Notes under the pieces: generated by a model
Told to the model about the DNA's origin: nothing
The model's database searches: none
The model's input: the letters and a program-made list of their open reading frames with translations, nothing else
In this document: piece by piece, positions 18,812 through 27,246 of the stretch
How positions within the stretch are numbered: the stretch's first letter is position 1
How the letters are laid out: each line of letters opens with the position of its first letter
From: a virus
Strand: one strand, 5' to 3'
Length of the DNA: 44,383 bases
Virus record (IMG/VR): IMGVR_UViG_3300048591_000205
Coordinates: 1-44,383 of that record
Made by a program: the position numbers and the translations under genes

Positions 18812-19774
18812 CTATGAGTAGCGCCTGCGGAGGTAATTTAAACTGACCTCAAGAAGATCATAGTTACCGTCCTGCACCTCATGCTTCATGATGATTCCGT
18901 GCCAATGGCCATTCCCTTGATAGCCTCGGTATTCTTCTTCGTGCTGGTAGAACGATCCGCACACCAGCCCCCTTTGCCTTTTGCCGTTGGCCAGGTCACG
19001 AATCGCTATGGACAACCCTTGCTGGTGGCCCATCGTGAAACTCATGCCGATTGTCTTTAGCCTGGTCTCTAGATTTGAGCCGGCGTAAGGCTTCCCGGTG
19101 TTCGGGTGGTAGAAGTAATGACAATAGGAAATGTCATCTATCACGATAGGCTTCAGGAATGGGACAACCTCCCACCCCCATTGGTCGTAGGCCAAATCCT
19201 CCAGCCCAATCGTTCCATCCAACAAGGGTTCGTTGTCGGTTGCCCTTACTATTCGGTGTTCGTGGTTCCCGAGAGTAAGGATCAGTCTGGGCTGATAGCC
19301 GGGTTCCTTGAGGATCGGGGCCATGAGCAGATCCATAGCCCGTTTCGCGGCGTCTATATCATGCCTGTATCTCCGCCCCTCAAAAGACCGCTTGCCCTTG
19401 TCGTAGCTGGAAAGACTCGGCATGTCTGCAAAGTCTCCGATGCAGACAATCACATCCGGGCGTTTCTCGGCTATGAACCGCCCGGCCCATTCCAGATGAT
19501 CCAGCGGCACGCCGGGTTTGGCTTGAACGTCGGGGATGACACAATGCTTGCGGAGACCATTCTTGATTCCTGAAACCTGAACCGGCTTGCCATCCTTAAC
19601 CTTATATGCGCAGTTCAGGGAGCCGTGACACTCCAGGGTGATACCCTCGGTAGCCTCGATCCGCCTGCGCCGCTCCTGCACCTTCCTGACGCTTACCCCG
19701 AGGGCTTCTGATACCAATGTCGGGGAGCCTAGCTTGTTCCATGTCTCGATGAACTGCTCGCGCGTCGCTGGCAT
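18812..19774 (-). CDS. HTH-metallophosphoesterase protein
   Basis: 320 aa. N-terminal helix-turn-helix (SPTLVSEALGVSVRKVQERRRRI), then a calcineurin-like phosphoesterase core: HCVIPDVQ, CIGDFADMPSLSSYD, LTLGNHEHR and GNGHWHGI provide the metal-binding D, D, N-H and H residues. Predicted nuclease or phosphatase with DNA-recognition domain; such genes occur near lysis or ejection genes in related phages. Confidence 0.8.
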   Translation of the reverse strand: MPATREQFIETWNKLGSPTLVSEALGVSVRKVQERRRRIEATEGITLECHGSLNCAYKVKDGKPVQVSGIKNGLRKHCVIPDVQAKPGVPLDHLEWAGRFIAEKRPDVIVCIGDFADMPSLSSYDKGKRSFEGRRYRHDIDAAKRAMDLLMAPILKEPGYQPRLILTLGNHEHRIVRATDNEPLLDGTIGLEDLAYDQWGWEVVPFLKPIVIDDISYCHYFYHPNTGKPYAGSNLETRLKTIGMSFTMGHQQGLSIAIRDLANGKRQRGLVCGSFYQHEEEYRGYQGNGHWHGIIMKHEVQDGNYDLLEVSLNYLRRRYS

Positions 19775-20187
19775 CAGCCCTCCAGTTTCATGGTCTCAAT
19801 CGGCAAACCCGTATGCTCGTCGTACCGTGCTGAAATCTTCACCGCTTCAGCCGGAGTAGCCCCGGCTTCCATCGCACCCATTGCGTACTGCGCCCCGGTG
19901 CCGATGGCGTAGAACTTGTTTCTGACCTCCAGCCTTACCAGATTCTTGTCCCACATCCACAGCCCATCCCTGTCAAGCTCAAGAATGGTGAAGTTGTCCT
20001 CTTCCCCGAATTCCGGCCTGTCCGCCCCGCGTTTCCAGGCTATGAACTTCTCTATCGGGACGGAATCCCCCGCCCCGCCGAATAAAGAACCGCCAGCGCG
20101 GTATATCTTGGCGGCGAAGAAAGGAACGGGGAAAGTACAGCGCGTGTCGGAAACCATCAGTTCCCGTGTGGCGATGATGGTAGTCAT
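19774..20187 (-). CDS. HslV/proteasome-like Ntn hydrolase
   Basis: 137 aa, ATG 20185-20187 overlapping the upstream stop. MTTIIATRELMVSDTRCT gives a Thr directly after Met, as in HslV-type N-terminal threonine proteases, and FYAIGTGAQYAMGAMEAGATPAEAVKISARYDEHTG matches the proteasome beta-fold helix region. Shorter than HslV (about 175 aa). Unusual within a lysis cluster. Confidence 0.65.
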   Translation of the reverse strand: MTTIIATRELMVSDTRCTFPVPFFAAKIYRAGGSLFGGAGDSVPIEKFIAWKRGADRPEFGEEDNFTILELDRDGLWMWDKNLVRLEVRNKFYAIGTGAQYAMGAMEAGATPAEAVKISARYDEHTGLPIETMKLEG

Positions 20188-20627
20188 TTCACAGGCAGAT
20201 TCAGAGACCGCGCCCAGTCCTGCCATGCCCCTACTTTTGCGGCGTCTTCGGCGGCGTCGGCAATGAAGGCTTCGTCGGGGTTACAAGCCAGTCGTTCTTT
20301 GCTGGTTCCATCAGGCTCTTGGGGACGGAGGGTAAGGCCGGGCATGAAACCGCGACCGGGGTTGTCCCGCATCCTGTAACGAGCAACAGCGTTATTGCGG
20401 ACAGAATCCAGATTCTTGGCCCAGGCATCTCCGATCTCCTTAGTCACTTTTGCGTGTTCGGTTTCAATGCGTTTCTTCTCGGCTTTCGCTTGTTCGCCCA
20501 AGACTTCGACCTGCGCCTTGAACATGGCGAATTCCTTCACCTCCCCGCGCCAGAGCTTGAACGTCAGCGCAAGGGCCAGTGAGAGAATGCCGATTGCAAC
20601 GAGTTTCCAGTTAGCCAGTAGCCACAT
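20184..20627 (-). CDS. Inner-membrane spanin (Rz-like)
   Basis: 147 aa. N-terminal membrane anchor (WKLVAIGILSLALALTF) followed by a periplasmic coiled coil (QVEVLGEQAKAEKKRIETEH), the Rz plan. ATG 20625-20627 chosen because GGGTGA precedes it; a GTG at 20636 is possible. It begins inside the SAR endolysin gene end and fully contains the Rz1-like ORF in another frame. Confidence 0.85.
   Translation of the reverse strand: MWLLANWKLVAIGILSLALALTFKLWRGEVKEFAMFKAQVEVLGEQAKAEKKRIETEHAKVTKEIGDAWAKNLDSVRNNAVARYRMRDNPGRGFMPGLTLRPQEPDGTSKERLACNPDEAFIADAAEDAAKVGAWQDWARSLNLPVK
20231..20428 (-). CDS. Outer-membrane lipoprotein spanin (Rz1-like), nested
   Basis: 65 aa, wholly inside the Rz-like gene in a different frame. 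ATG 20426-20428 with AAGGAG. Signal peptide with lipobox LLVTGCG, then a Pro-rich chain (LVTPTKPSLPTPPKTPQK), both Rz1 hallmarks. Joins with the inner spanin to fuse membranes at lysis. Confidence 0.85.
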   Translation of the reverse strand: MPGPRIWILSAITLLLVTGCGTTPVAVSCPALPSVPKSLMEPAKNDWLVTPTKPSLPTPPKTPQK

Positions 20628-21084
20628 TGTTTTCACCCATGCATTGACGATATTCGGCTTGACGGCGCTTTGTGAGTCCCTTCAGGACAACGCCCCCCGC
20701 CCTGTCCCATCGCAGGATTTCCCGGCAAGCCCCGGCGTAATCCCCGGCATTCAGTTTGCGGACTAGGGTGGAGTTGCAGAAAGCCCCCGGCCCGATGTTG
20801 TAGGCCAGCGAAAGGAAGGCGTCGTATTCGTACTGGTGCAGCGGAACCTTGACGCAGCGTTTCAACGCACCTTCGAATTGCTGAATGTCTGACAACGCCC
20901 TTGCTAATGCCTTGGGCGGTGTTGTCCTGTCCGTGGGCTTCACCCCGTGGGTCGTGCCGAATCCGATAGTTGGAACCCCTACAGAGTCGAAATAAGGGGT
21001 ATCTGAGTAGCCTTCATGTACAACAATCCCGACTAGAGCAGCGGCGGAAAGACTCAGCGCCGCAACCGTGGTTCTATTCGCCAT
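20611..21084 (-). CDS. SAR endolysin, GH24 lysozyme (P21-type)
   Basis: 157 aa, ATG 21082-21084. An N-terminal weakly hydrophobic segment rich in Ala/Ser (VAALSLSAAALVGIVV) is a signal-anchor-release domain, directly followed by HEGYSDTPYFDSVGVPTIGFGTTHG with the E-8x-D-5x-T lysozyme triad. Such enzymes are exported by Sec and released from the membrane at holin triggering. Flanked by holin-like and spanin genes. Confidence 0.88.
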   Translation of the reverse strand: MANRTTVAALSLSAAALVGIVVHEGYSDTPYFDSVGVPTIGFGTTHGVKPTDRTTPPKALARALSDIQQFEGALKRCVKVPLHQYEYDAFLSLAYNIGPGAFCNSTLVRKLNAGDYAGACREILRWDRAGGVVLKGLTKRRQAEYRQCMGENNVATG

Positions 21085-21382
21085 CCCTGCGCCGCGTGGC
21101 GTAATGGGCGAATGTCTCTGACAGCCTGTCGAACTTATGCCCGAGGTCGTCAAACCCCTTCTGGAATGTCGCCTCCAGTCTCAGGAACCGGGCGTCAAGC
21201 TCATTCTTGTGATAGTGATCCTGCGCGATTCGCAGGCGCAGATCCTGCGTTTCTCTGGCGTTGTCTTTCGATTCTGAAAACAGCATGTCGATCTGCCTCC
21301 CCTGTTCTTCGTCCTTCTTCCTGAGCAGGTAGCCAATCACAGAGAAGATAAGCCCCGCTACCATTATTCCGATCTCAAGCAT
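21074..21382 (-). CDS. Holin-like protein, one TM plus coiled coil, 102 aa
   Basis: N-terminal TM (LEIGIMVAGLIFSVIGYLL) followed by a long charged helix (EEQGRQIDMLFSESKDNARE, LRLEATFQKGFDDLG). It overlaps the SAR endolysin start. By position and topology a holin/pinholin or XhlA-like lysis partner; not proven. Confidence 0.55.
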   Translation of the reverse strand: MLEIGIMVAGLIFSVIGYLLRKKDEEQGRQIDMLFSESKDNARETQDLRLRIAQDHYHKNELDARFLRLEATFQKGFDDLGHKFDRLSETFAHYATRRRDGE

Positions 21383-21392
21383 TTGCCGCCCC

Positions 21393-22037
21393 TTATGTCA
21401 AAGCCTTGTACGGCGACAAGGTGAATACACTTCCACGAATGCGATCCTTGTCCGGCGCGTCTGAACTCATGCCGTTGTGCGCCAGCTTGAACTTCCAACC
21501 TATGTCGATCATGATCCCGTGCGTGTCATCCCACGGCAGCGCCCAGGACATATAGAAACGGTTGAAGGTCTTGCCGTCTGCCCTTGTGGCTACGAGCCAA
21601 ACCCATTGCTGGCTACCCGGTTCCTCGTCTGGCAGGTCGCAGTTACCGGCGCGCTTGGTAACGACGCACTTGCTGATGTCCAGTCCGGTGATGTGGCGGC
21701 CCCAGTAATTTGCAGGGTTGCGGATAGCACCCCACAGGAACATCGACTTGAACGATGCCGACTTACCGCCTTGGTTGTTGTCCCACCAGCCGCGCTTATC
21801 GCCCCGGAACCCATCGTAAATGTTGTCCCAAGGCAGTAACCAAGATGGCAGGCGAACAAGCATCCACTCGCCGGGGAACTGGGTGAAAGGTTTCTTAGTC
21901 TCCGGGTACTCGCGCCGAAACAGCAGGCCGAGCGGCACAAGCACTAGCCCTAGCAGCGTGACCGGCAGGCCGAGTAGTGCGAGGGCGAAGGATTGGAGAA
22001 CCCACATCAGAAAGTCACCGACCCGGAAGAAGTCCAT
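21393..22037 (-). CDS. Phage membrane protein, DUF7338-like, 214 aa
   Basis: N-terminal double-hydrophobic stretch (LGLPVTLLGLVLVPLGLLF) and a soluble region rich in Trp (GEWMLVRLPSWLLPWDN, GWWDNNQGG, WGAIRNPANYWGRHITG). Proteins of this kind commonly lie between tail fibre and lysis genes of podoviruses. Function unknown. Confidence 0.55.
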   Translation of the reverse strand: MDFFRVGDFLMWVLQSFALALLGLPVTLLGLVLVPLGLLFRREYPETKKPFTQFPGEWMLVRLPSWLLPWDNIYDGFRGDKRGWWDNNQGGKSASFKSMFLWGAIRNPANYWGRHITGLDISKCVVTKRAGNCDLPDEEPGSQQWVWLVATRADGKTFNRFYMSWALPWDDTHGIMIDIGWKFKLAHNGMSSDAPDKDRIRGSVFTLSPYKALT

Positions 22038-22843
22038 TTATAAATGTGGTAGCCGCCCGAATTCGTGTAAGTCGGAGAGCCGGTAGTGGATGCTGCTGTA
22101 TCGTATGAATCCGGGTAGCGGATAATCACGATGCCAGACCCACCATCTTTTCCGGCGTATCCTACGTTACCTCCGCCTCCGCCTCCGCCTCCTGTATTGG
22201 CTGCACCCGCCGTAGCTTGAGAAGCTCCGGATTTCATTCCGTTGCCACCGCCACCCGCGCCGCCTATACCCGCGCCCCCCGCCCCATCCGCGCTTGCTCC
22301 ACCGCCGCCGCCGCCTGCGTATGTAACTGAACTCCCCGAAATTGAGGAAGCCGTGCCTGCTCCTCCTGATCCGCCGCCAGTTGTGGTGTTTCCATCGGCC
22401 CCTACAGCGGAAGCCCCACCGCCGCCACCACCCGAGTAAGTGGCTGAGGTAGTCCCGAGACCACCATTGTTTCCTTGCCCTGCGGTTCCTGTCCCAATGG
22501 TTCCGGTATAGCTCGCCCCACCGCCAGAACCGCCGTTCGCGCCGTTGTAGGTGCCGCCGCCGCCTCCACCGCCGTTCGCCGTGATCGCGCCGAACACGGA
22601 GTCGCCTCCAGTCGCGCCGACCCCATTTGAATTACCCGCGCCACCAGCGCCGACGGTCACGGTTATAGGAGACCCCGCAGACACAGCCAGGCCCGCCGCT
22701 GTCCTGAGACCGCCTGCGCCGCCGCCGCCGCAACCCACGCCTCCTAGGTTTCCGCCGCCGCCGCCGCCGCCCGCTACAACGAGATACTCGACGGTTGGTG
22801 TCTTGCCGCTGACAGAGGGCATGAAAGTAGGAAACGGAAACAT
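22007..22843 (-). CDS. Glycine-rich tail adhesin
   Basis: 278 aa. Starts with VEYLVVAGGGGGGG and holds about ten polyglycine runs separated by short variable loops, the layout of polyglycine-sandwich adhesins (S16 gp38 type) and glycine-rich domain proteins. The C-terminus (SGIVIIRYPDSYD...YHIYKWTSSG) is a conserved cap. Likely the receptor-binding tip of the tail fibre; overlaps the preceding fibre gene by TAATG. Confidence 0.8.
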   Translation of the reverse strand: MFPFPTFMPSVSGKTPTVEYLVVAGGGGGGGNLGGVGCGGGGAGGLRTAAGLAVSAGSPITVTVGAGGAGNSNGVGATGGDSVFGAITANGGGGGGGTYNGANGGSGGGASYTGTIGTGTAGQGNNGGLGTTSATYSGGGGGGASAVGADGNTTTGGGSGGAGTASSISGSSVTYAGGGGGGASADGAGGAGIGGAGGGGNGMKSGASQATAGAANTGGGGGGGGNVGYAGKDGGSGIVIIRYPDSYDTAASTTGSPTYTNSGGYHIYKWTSSGSVTF

Positions 22844-23496
22844 TACTGAAGTGCCTGCCAGTGAAGGTGGCTGAAGCCGTTGATCTTGGTGATATAGGCC
22901 AAGAAGTCGTCGCCGTCAGTCGTCCCAGGTGCTGTCCCGGTGACTTTGGTGAAGCCGCTTGTGGTGATGGCTCCGGCAGATGCGTTGTTGGTGATCTGGA
23001 CAATCAACGTGGTGTTGTTCGTCGGCGGGGCCAGAGTGAAGGCGCCGCCGTTGACGATGTACCGCATTGAGCCTGTAGTTTCTGCCGGGGTGTAGGTGCC
23101 GGATGATTTTGTACCGTCGTCAACCGGGGTCGCGGCATATCCAGCCGTAAGTGTGGCCGTGGTATCGGACTTTACTGTGTCCGCATCGTAGGCTTGAACG
23201 TCTGAGCCGATGGCAAGCCCGAGTGTGGTACGCATGTCAGATACAGAGGCGTCATCCAATACGGTACGAGCTGCTGTAGTAACCACCCCGCTGTCGAGAG
23301 ACCAGACGGTGCCAGAGCTAGATACAACAACGTCGCCCTTGTCGCCATCTGACACACCCCCCGTAGCAGTCAGGTCGTATTCCGTCCCGGCGTCATCCTT
23401 GGCATACACCTTGCCGTCAGTCTTGACATAGACGGTTGTCGTCCCGCTTGACGGGGTGGCGGCGGCTGCGCCTTCTGGTAGAATGAGTTGTGCCAT
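22843..23496 (-). CDS. Tail fibre protein, 217 aa
   Basis: Starts with LILPEGAAAATPSSGTTTVY and VKTDGKVYAKDDAGTEYDL, a phage fibre N-terminal pattern, followed by VLDDASVSDMRTTLGLAIGSDVQAYD and a beta-rich C-terminus (NNTTLIVQITNNASAG...HWQ). Lies between the long fibre gene and the adhesin; likely part of the distal fibre. Confidence 0.75.
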   Translation of the reverse strand: MAQLILPEGAAAATPSSGTTTVYVKTDGKVYAKDDAGTEYDLTATGGVSDGDKGDVVVSSSGTVWSLDSGVVTTAARTVLDDASVSDMRTTLGLAIGSDVQAYDADTVKSDTTATLTAGYAATPVDDGTKSSGTYTPAETTGSMRYIVNGGAFTLAPPTNNTTLIVQITNNASAGAITTSGFTKVTGTAPGTTDGDDFLAYITKINGFSHLHWQALQ

Positions 23497-23505
23497 TATT
23501 TACAC

Positions 23506-24945
23506 CTATAATTCCGCAGTTGCATCCCAATGAATAGCGCACATATTCCCGAGTGAAGAACCAGATGGGGATGTGCCACTTAGGTTAAAGCTGGCTTCAC
23601 CGTTCTGGAAAACACCTGTGCTTGTGTAATGCGATCCAGTACCAAAATTGTAAATTTGTGCGCTACTATTATTTATCGAGTAAGTTGTTATGTTTGGTGT
23701 TATTCGTTTTCTTGTTTTGAATTGAAAAGACGGAGAATATCCAGCAGTCGACGCCCCCACGTTTTGCATGAAGTAACATGCACCATTCGTGTCACCAGCG
23801 TTTTGAGCGGGTGCCAAAGACTCCTTAAACGATTTCTCGTAATACCTCTGGCATATCCCTAATTCATCAGAATAGTCTCTTGTTGAAAACGCATTGGCTG
23901 CCCCCCCTAGTTCTAGTTGAGCCTTGCCAAAATCCAATGTGACATTTTGTGCAACTGTAGCCTCCGTCCATGCAAAGACAATTAGGTTATTGAATGAGGA
24001 ACCCAGTGTTACCGTCACACTGCTACCGTCCGCAAGCGTCGTGGCGGTTAATGCCTGTTGCACAGTCCCGCTAATAGTAAGGTTGGATGCTAGGAAGAAA
24101 TTACCCGCCGTGTAGGTTCCCGAAGTCCAACTATTCACTACGTTGGAAGTTACCGCGTCCTCCGTCCCTGTCCATTCCAGTACGGCGTACCGCACGTTTG
24201 CGGAACTTGATAGACGCACCCGGCCAAACCTAAACGTGACCTGCTGGCCGCGCAAATGCTTGCAGTTGCGCCCTTCTATAATTTGCGCATACCCCATGCG
24301 CTGCGCGGACGCCTGGGACTGCGTGAGCCGGGCCATGCGTGGAGTGGTGTTCTCTACATCAGAAAGAGTGGATACCGCGATGGTTCCGGTCTGTGTCAGT
24401 ACATACCACCTGTCATGTGCATAGGTATCATTGGCGCTTGATGCAGCTAGGCGTTGATTGATATAAAACCCGCCATTTATTATGTAATTTTTGTATTCCA
24501 CGCCGCCGCTACCGGCTGGCGTGGCCCAAGTCCCATCCCCGCGCCAGTACGTCGAGGAAGATGCTGACGTACCGCTGTTCAGGTTAGTAACAGGAAGATT
24601 CCCCGATACTTCCGAAGCAAGCGCGACAGCAGTCCCGGCGCTCCATGTGTCCGATCCTGTACGGCGGACAATTCCAGTAGTAGATAGTCCTTCTACAGCA
24701 GCCAAGTCATTAGCCAGCGCGAGGGTGATTGCCCCGCTTGACGTGACCGGCCCGCCTGATGCCGTAATGCCAGCGGCGGGGGCGGTGATATTGACGCTCG
24801 ATACTGTTCCTGAACCGGAACTGAATGCCGTCTCAGCCCCACCGGAAGCCTTGTAATACACCGTCCCGTCGCCCTTGGTATAGACGGCGACACAGGATTC
24901 CGGTATCTCCGGGGGTTCGCCGGGTTTGACTATCAGGGTCGGCAT
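23506..24945 (-). CDS. Tail fibre protein, 479 aa
   Basis: ATG 24943-24945 (TAATG overlap). N-terminus [30 protein letters not shown], mid-part [15 protein letters not shown] and a C-terminal carbohydrate-binding-like domain starting [15 protein letters not shown]. Repeated beta motifs; central fibre shaft with a lectin-like end typical of phage fibres. Confidence 0.82.
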   Translation of the reverse strand: MPTLIVKPGEPPEIPESCVAVYTKGDGTVYYKASGGAETAFSSGSGTVSSVNITAPAAGITASGGPVTSSGAITLALANDLAAVEGLSTTGIVRRTGSDTWSAGTAVALASEVSGNLPVTNLNSGTSASSSTYWRGDGTWATPAGSGGVEYKNYIINGGFYINQRLAASSANDTYAHDRWYVLTQTGTIAVSTLSDVENTTPRMARLTQSQASAQRMGYAQIIEGRNCKHLRGQQVTFRFGRVRLSSSANVRYAVLEWTGTEDAVTSNVVNSWTSGTYTAGNFFLASNLTISGTVQQALTATTLADGSSVTVTLGSSFNNLIVFAWTEATVAQNVTLDFGKAQLELGGAANAFSTRDYSDELGICQRYYEKSFKESLAPAQNAGDTNGACYFMQNVGASTAGYSPSFQFKTRKRITPNITTYSINNSSAQIYNFGTGSHYTSTGVFQNGEASFNLSGTSPSGSSLGNMCAIHWDATAEL

Positions 24946-25358
24946 TAGATGACCGCCACGTTGCCGCTGACCGTGAAGTCGCTTTGAATGGACAAGTACC
25001 CGGCGACGATGTAAGACGTATCCGCATCCACCGTTGTCGGGGAGGAAATCACGTTTGACAGCGCCCCTCCGGAACCCCCGGCAGGCGTCTGCCATGACAT
25101 GTCATCCCGCAGGAACTTAGTCCCATCCGGCGTACCCGTACCCACGTCAGCCGCCACAATCGCCCGGAAATCGGCTTGGGCATCAGCCCCGGTAGTAGGG
25201 CCAGCAAAGAAGGTGTTCTTAGCCTTGGTGGGCCGGATAAGCTGCGTCCAGAGGATTTGGCCTTCCACCGAGATACGGTTCCACAGGTTGGTAATCCACC
25301 TGTCAAATACCGTTCCCGTCGAGACTCTCGGCGGCGGGCCTAAGGGTTGTTGTGCCAT
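24945..25358 (-). CDS. Proximal tail fibre / baseplate-like protein, 137 aa
   Basis: ATG 25356-25358. [29 protein letters not shown] is a helix-rich attachment region; then [28 protein letters not shown] and a beta-rich end ([21 protein letters not shown]-type). First gene of the fibre operon after the terminator at 25367-25392. Confidence 0.7.
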   Translation of the reverse strand: MAQQPLGPPPRVSTGTVFDRWITNLWNRISVEGQILWTQLIRPTKAKNTFFAGPTTGADAQADFRAIVAADVGTGTPDGTKFLRDDMSWQTPAGGSGGALSNVISSPTTVDADTSYIVAGYLSIQSDFTVSGNVAVI

Positions 25359-25366
25359 GTATGTCC

Positions 25367-25392
25367 AATAAAAAAGCCGCACAGGGCGGCTT
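25367..25392 (-). terminator. Rho-independent terminator before fibre genes
   Basis: Minus strand AAGCCGC-CCTGT-GCGGCTT then a run of six T. Separates ejection-protein genes from the tail fibre genes. Confidence 0.85.
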
Positions 25393-25427
25393 GAAAGTGG
25401 GGTGGAAAGGGTGTAGGGTTATCGGCT

Positions 25428-25625
25428 ATGACAGATGACCAGTTTTGGCGCATCGTGATAGGCGGGGCGGTGATTGCATCCATCCCCTACCTGAAACCCA
25501 AAATCATGCCCTGGCTGCAACGGCTAGGGTATCGAGACTGGAAAGAGGTTCAGCGCGAGAAGCGCGAAGCCTACCTAGCTAAAAAGGCTACTCCCGAACA
25601 GCGGCGGGAGCCGCACCAGCAGTAA
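25428..25625 (+). CDS. Lone plus-strand membrane-associated protein, 65 aa
   Basis: ATG 25428. Hydrophobic stretch (WRIVIGGAVIASIPYL) then a strongly charged tail (DWKEVQREKREAYLAKKATPEQRRE). The only gene read against the late genes; its end overlaps the convergent ejection-protein gene by 38 bp. The ribosome site is weak. Looks like a moron-type insertion. Confidence 0.5.
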   Translation: MTDDQFWRIVIGGAVIASIPYLKPKIMPWLQRLGYRDWKEVQREKREAYLAKKATPEQRREPHQQ

Positions 25626-27246
25626 TGTATGGCGTCGACTTGCGGAGCATTTCCGCCAGTTTCGCGGCCTGATCCGGGCGTTTCGTCGCCAGCGCAACAA
25701 GGAAGTTCTGCACCGCAGGGGTATAAGCAGCAGCCCCACCAACCAAGGCGGCAGGGATCGCGGGATTCACCGCGCCACTCGCCAATCCGCCAACCCCGAG
25801 CATCAACCTACCCGCCGTGCCGGAATCAGGCACGCGCCCTGACATGACGTTTTTAGCCGGGCCTGACAATTCCTGTAGGAATGCCGTACCCTCGGAAAAC
25901 GCCCGCTTGTCCTTGGATTTGTCCATCGCCTTGACGGCGTTCTGCAACTGAGCGGGGGTGAATGTACCCGCATCGCTTCCCAAGGCAGAACCGGCCCGCT
26001 GTGCGCGTTTGAACACGGCATACCCTTTGTCAATGGCGGATAGCTGTTTCGAGAATTGTGGGTTTGATGCGGAAACGTGGCCGCGTAACTCGGCGTCGAG
26101 TTGCTTCAACGCTTGCCCGAGTTGGCTTTGATAGGCGTCCGTGCTCTTGGAGAATTGCGAAGCCTTATCCCTGATGGCGGCTTGCGCGGCCTTGAGATTT
26201 TGGCCGGACAGCATCCCGTTAGGGGCTATGCGCTGTTCAATCTCTCGCGTGATGATGTTGTCGAATTGACGCGCTTCCTGCTTGGGTAGCGATTGCACCA
26301 TTGAGCGGAGATTCGCCACGTTGCCGACGAATTGCGGATCGGTTGCGTTGATGGACATTTTCGGCAGGAGGTCATCATAAGCCTGCCCTAGTTGCTGGCG
26401 AACCTGTGTCAATCCCTCTGCGCCCGTCTTGGTGACTTTGCCGTTTATCCCGGCAACCGCCTTGTCAAGAATGGCCTTGTTGAATTGCTCGTTCCCGCGA
26501 AGCCTCGCCGCCGTGATCGCATCGCCCATGATGGGCAGGCTTTGCATTTTTTCCTCTATCTTGGATGCAGTCCCGCCAAGCGCCTGGCCCGGCGTCAGTT
26601 TGACGCCAGCAGCTTGCAACGTCTTCACATCAGGGTTGAGTGACGCCTTGGGGGAAAGCATCCTTGAAACCGCGCCGACAACCGGAGCAGCAACACCACC
26701 AACAAGCGCACCCGTGCCGACTTGCCTACCCTTCTCGCCCCAATAATCTCCATCGGTTACGGGCTGCAATGCAGAGAATCCAGCCCCCTGCGCAGCGCCC
26801 ATGCCGATACGCCCCGCCAAGCTTGCTGGAATACCGCCAGCGCCAGCAATGGGGGCGGTGATAGCGATGTTCCCGGCCATTCTGAGCGGGTCGAATCCTG
26901 TGCTACCAGCATCAGCCCGCGCGGCTTGGTATTGGCCCTCAACGTCAGCAATGCGCTGATTGACGCCTTCACCCTGGCCGATCGCATTCGCGCCGATCTG
27001 CGCCACTGCCGCGCCGGGATCTGCCATGCCTTGCATGACACGTCCGACAGCTGAGCCGCGCATATTCCCGCCGAAGGCGTTGCTGAGTGTTTTCCCTACT
27101 CTGGTATTGCCGAACCTGACAAGGAAGTCATCAAGAGCCGTGGGCTGTTCTATTGCGTCAAAGCGGGGGCCTGCATTAGTTGCTGGGGTGTCGAATTCCA
27201 GCGTGCGCCCGGCGCTAGGAGCGTCGAATTCCAGCGTGTTAGCCAT
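25588..27246 (-). CDS. Internal virion / ejection protein, 552 aa
   Basis: N-terminal repeat TLEFDAPSAGR/TLEFDTPATN, an amphipathic helical body, and Gly/Ala-rich hydrophobic segments (MAGNIAITAPIAGAGG, LMLGVGGLASGAVNPAIPAAL) near both ends. Composition and place after gp10-like genes resemble P22 pilot proteins gp16/gp20 that enter the host with the DNA. Confidence 0.75.
   Translation of the reverse strand: MANTLEFDAPSAGRTLEFDTPATNAGPRFDAIEQPTALDDFLVRFGNTRVGKTLSNAFGGNMRGSAVGRVMQGMADPGAAVAQIGANAIGQGEGVNQRIADVEGQYQAARADAGSTGFDPLRMAGNIAITAPIAGAGGIPASLAGRIGMGAAQGAGFSALQPVTDGDYWGEKGRQVGTGALVGGVAAPVVGAVSRMLSPKASLNPDVKTLQAAGVKLTPGQALGGTASKIEEKMQSLPIMGDAITAARLRGNEQFNKAILDKAVAGINGKVTKTGAEGLTQVRQQLGQAYDDLLPKMSINATDPQFVGNVANLRSMVQSLPKQEARQFDNIITREIEQRIAPNGMLSGQNLKAAQAAIRDKASQFSKSTDAYQSQLGQALKQLDAELRGHVSASNPQFSKQLSAIDKGYAVFKRAQRAGSALGSDAGTFTPAQLQNAVKAMDKSKDKRAFSEGTAFLQELSGPAKNVMSGRVPDSGTAGRLMLGVGGLASGAVNPAIPAALVGGAAAYTPAVQNFLVALATKRPDQAAKLAEMLRKSTPYITAGAAPAAVRE

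Noticed and set aside
22007-22843. GC-rich simple repeats that could be a tandem repeat array or CRISPR-like
   Set aside because: They are glycine codon runs of the adhesin; spacing is irregular and there are no unique spacers.
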